From NCBI GenBank assembly GCA_018894105.1, contig CM032133.1, positions 20,722,501 through 20,786,500 of the forward strand: a stretch of DNA of 64,000 bases, read 5' to 3'. The notes under the pieces were generated by a model. The model had not been told where the DNA came from and did not search any database. It saw only the letters and a list, made by a program, of their open reading frames with translations. Of this stretch, positions 61,850 through 64,000 are shown piece after piece. Source of the stretch: Jacaranda mimosifolia (Eukaryota > Streptophyta > Magnoliopsida > Lamiales > Bignoniaceae). Numbering within the stretch: position 1 is the first letter of the stretch; each line of letters begins with the position of its first letter. A program made the translations under genes and the position numbers.

Positions 61850-63544
61850 TGTAACGCCCCTAAATTCAGTATTTCAGAAAATCAAGATTTAGAAATCAAG
61901 ATTTTGGGTTACTTGGATTTAGGGCTCGAAAATAATTGAAAAAGACTTGATTGCAAATATTTTAAAAGTTTTGGGGTCAATTGGCAATTTTAAGAAACTT
62001 GATTGGACTAACTTGAAAGTATTGGGGGGTTTGCATGGAACCAGCTTTGGGTCAAAGGGGTCAAAGTCATGCACTATCTATTTCTTGGGGTTGAATTGAA
62101 GTTTTGCAATTTTCTGAAGGACCTAATTGAAGGATAAGGAAAGGTTTAGGGGTGAAATTTCAATTTTTGAAAATTGCAGCCAACTTTTTTCTTTTTCTCC
62201 ATTTTTTTCCTTCCCCATTTTCTTCTTCAATTTCTCCTGTCTTCTTTACCGATTTTCTCTCTTTTTCCAGCGACCTCCATTGGTCACAGAAACACCTCAA
62301 ATTTGGTACCATTTTCATCCTCTCCTCACGAGGAACACAACCATACCCATTTCTTCTCAGTTTAACTGGCGTATTAGCCAAAATTTGAGCTCCATGTTTC
62401 GGCCATGGTGGAGCTTTTGGTTGGTTTTCTTTTCGGTGACTTTTCACGGTGAACTTGGGTATCATTTTGACGGGCTCAACTCGGGGATCACGTCAGTACT
62501 TTCAGATTCTCGATTGGACCACCGTGGATAGAGGAATTGGGAAAAAAACCGTGGCGGTGGAAGTGATGGTGTTGGGCGATTAAGGCTGAAATTGGAACTC
62601 AATTCAGCAGTGAATGGAAAAATTGACTGGGGGGTTGGATTCTTGGAGCTGAAGAGCAGCGTTTGGTGGTGGTTTTGAAGTTTTTAGGTGGCGGCGGGTG
62701 GCGGCACTCCGGTGACTTCCAAACTGAATTCTCATTTCGTCACAAGGATCCTGGAAGTGGTCTTGGTTCATAGTTTTGAGGTCTGGTTAAGTAAATTCAT
62801 GGGTAAAGGAAAGGGAGTTGGATTTATATGTTTATATATATCCATGTTGTATTGAATTGTTTAAACCTTGTACCCTCGCAAGACTAAGTTTGTCATAGAT
62901 TATATATACATACATAGACCATGCATAGACTATATTTGAGCTAGTGAACCTGGATCCATATTATTATATGATAATTAGAAATTAATGTAGTTAATTAAGT
63001 GATTAATCTATAATTTGATGAAATTGGAACTTAAGAAATGATAATTAGGTAATTTGAGATATTATGGACTAAGACTCGGTATAAGCATGTGCCAATATAA
63101 GTTTGGGGAATTTGGATCATATTATATTATTTATGGAAATATTGAGAATTATCAAGTTAATTAGAAGAGAAAATCCTAATTTTATGAATTTGGGACCTAT
63201 TGACAACAATTGGGGTTATTAAGCTAATTGGCCTATTATTGATGATTTGGGATATGATATAAGATTAATAGTAAGATTGTAATTATTGAAAGTTATCGGG
63301 GTTGAGTATGGGTTTTGATTATAAATATTACTTTTTGGTTAGGTAACGACGAAGTGGGTCCCGCAAGTCAATAGGCGGCGACAATAATTCTGAGACTACG
63401 AAGGTGAGGGTCTGTTAACCTGGCACTTCTTTCAATTATTTGTTATTGGGAATAAACTCCTGTGTGGGTTTTCTGTTTCTGTACCGTACTCAGTTATGTT
63501 ATTGAAATTTGTTAATTGTTCATATTTGTTTGTTATCTGTCCGT

Positions 63545-63670
63545 TCTGGCCATGAACATTTTATCTGTTATCTGTTCGATTTGTTATCTGACTGTCTGTT
63601 ATCTGTTCGATCTGTTATCCGAATGCATGTTATCTGTACAATCTATTATATGACTGTCTATTATTTATCC
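63545..63670. repeat. Short tandem motif 'CTGTTATCTGTTCGAT' in the LTR
   Basis: TGTTATCTG(T/A)(C/A)(C/T)(G/A) words recur about every 15-25 bp. Confidence 0.7.
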
Positions 63671-63699
63671 GTACGTTGGTGTTGATTCATTCTGTCAGT

Positions 63700-63855
63700 A
63701 ATAAGTTATGTACCAAGCTGTAGCGCTTGGGTAAGTTATGTACCAAGCTGGCATACCTAGGTAAGTTATGTACCAAGCTATGCTTGGGTAAGTTTTGTAC
63801 CAGGTCTTCATGTTTAGGTAAGTTAAGCACCAGGTTGTCACACTTGGGTAAGTTC
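63700..63855 (+). repeat. 30-bp minisatellite in the LTR
   Basis: About five units of 'GGTAAGTTATGTACCAAGCT' plus a variable 8-10 bp tail such as GTAGCGCTT or GGCATACCTA. Confidence 0.9.
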
Positions 63856-64000
63856 AGTTCAATTGTTTCTGGATTGTTTGACTGTTTCTTGATTGCCTGA
63901 CGTATTCTGATATATTTCTACATGACTGTTAATTTACAGTCTGTTGAGTTGATTCTTCCTCAACAGATTCTTTCTGTTATGCTTATAGTTATCCCTCACT

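Larger units (their letters stand above)
61850..64000 (+). mobile_element. LTR of a related gypsy element (partial, runs off the window)
   Basis: Starts TGTAACGCCCCTAAATTCAG and follows the minus-strand gypsy LTR in order: 'TTTTAAAAGTTTTGGGGTCA', 'GGTTAGGTAACGACGAAGTG' and 'GGTGAGGGTCTG' (63400; the other LTRs have GGTGAGGGTCTGC at the equivalent place). It is the plus-strand LTR of a related but distinct family. By comparison with a 2.58-kb LTR it should end a few hundred bases beyond the window. Open frames near 62127-62531 lie inside the LTR and show no protein signature. Confidence 0.75.

Noticed and set aside
62127..62531. 134-codon frame near the window end
   Set aside because: It lies inside an LTR, is Phe/Ser/Pro-rich, overlaps other open frames in the same stretch and has no recognisable domain.
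1..64000. CRISPR arrays, tRNA or rRNA genes, bacterial-type defence or toxin systems
   Set aside because: Searched by eye on both strands. The only tRNA-like matches are primer-binding sites of retroelements, and the tandem repeats have no CRISPR-like spacers. The window is a plant nuclear sequence.

Overview
The window is nuclear DNA from a flowering plant, most likely a eudicot. It is AT-rich, its genes are split by many short introns, and most of the rest is decayed transposable elements (hAT, CACTA, MULE, Helitron, TRIM and Ty3/gypsy LTR types). The species cannot be named from sequence alone. No bacterial-type operon, CRISPR array, rRNA or tRNA gene was seen.

Three protein genes are recognisable. 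(1) 2625-3085, minus: a single-exon ribosomal protein L26 (uL24) gene with one base missing from a G run. A hAT-type element with an imperfect 8-bp target duplication sits between it and an upstream telo-box. (2) 5107-7523, minus: a seven-coding-exon lipid phosphate phosphatase (PAP2 family, 313 aa), with probable upstream leader exons near 9148-9225 and 11798. (3) 36913-46686, plus: a 20-exon RELCH-like gene (LisH, coiled coil and HEAT repeats, 1174 aa). Protein homology plus splice consensus indicate that its intron 18 is an AT-AC (U12-type, minor spliceosome) intron and that introns 6 and 14 use GC donors.

Layout: 1466-1814 TRIM element; 2.6-12 kb L26 and LPP genes; 12.35-12.96 kb hAT MITE; 14.43-14.92 kb minisatellite with a period near 38 bp; 15.9-16.6 and 28.4-29.1 kb a pair of unidentified direct repeats; 16.9-20.9 kb a hAT element with a dead BED/hAT transposase; 21.7 kb a lone MULE terminus; 24.4-25.5 kb a hAT-like MITE; 26.2-27.35 kb a Helitron Rep/helicase relic; 31.07-34.0 kb a MULE relic; 35.76 kb a hAT terminus; 36.9-46.7 kb the RELCH gene; 47.4-50.4 kb a diverged tandem array of 250-320 bp units carrying two CACTA-type MITEs; 50.4-60.5 kb a minus-strand gypsy element with about 2.6-kb LTRs, two gag regions and no recognisable pol; 61.85 kb to the end, the LTR of a related element on the plus strand, cut by the window edge.

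The three genes are unrelated housekeeping functions (translation, lipid phosphate signalling, endosomal/sterol traffic) and do not form a pathway. The points most worth following up are the non-canonical introns of the RELCH gene, the transposon insertion between the L26 promoter motif and its reading frame, and the pol-less dual-gag retroelement with a minisatellite inside its LTRs.
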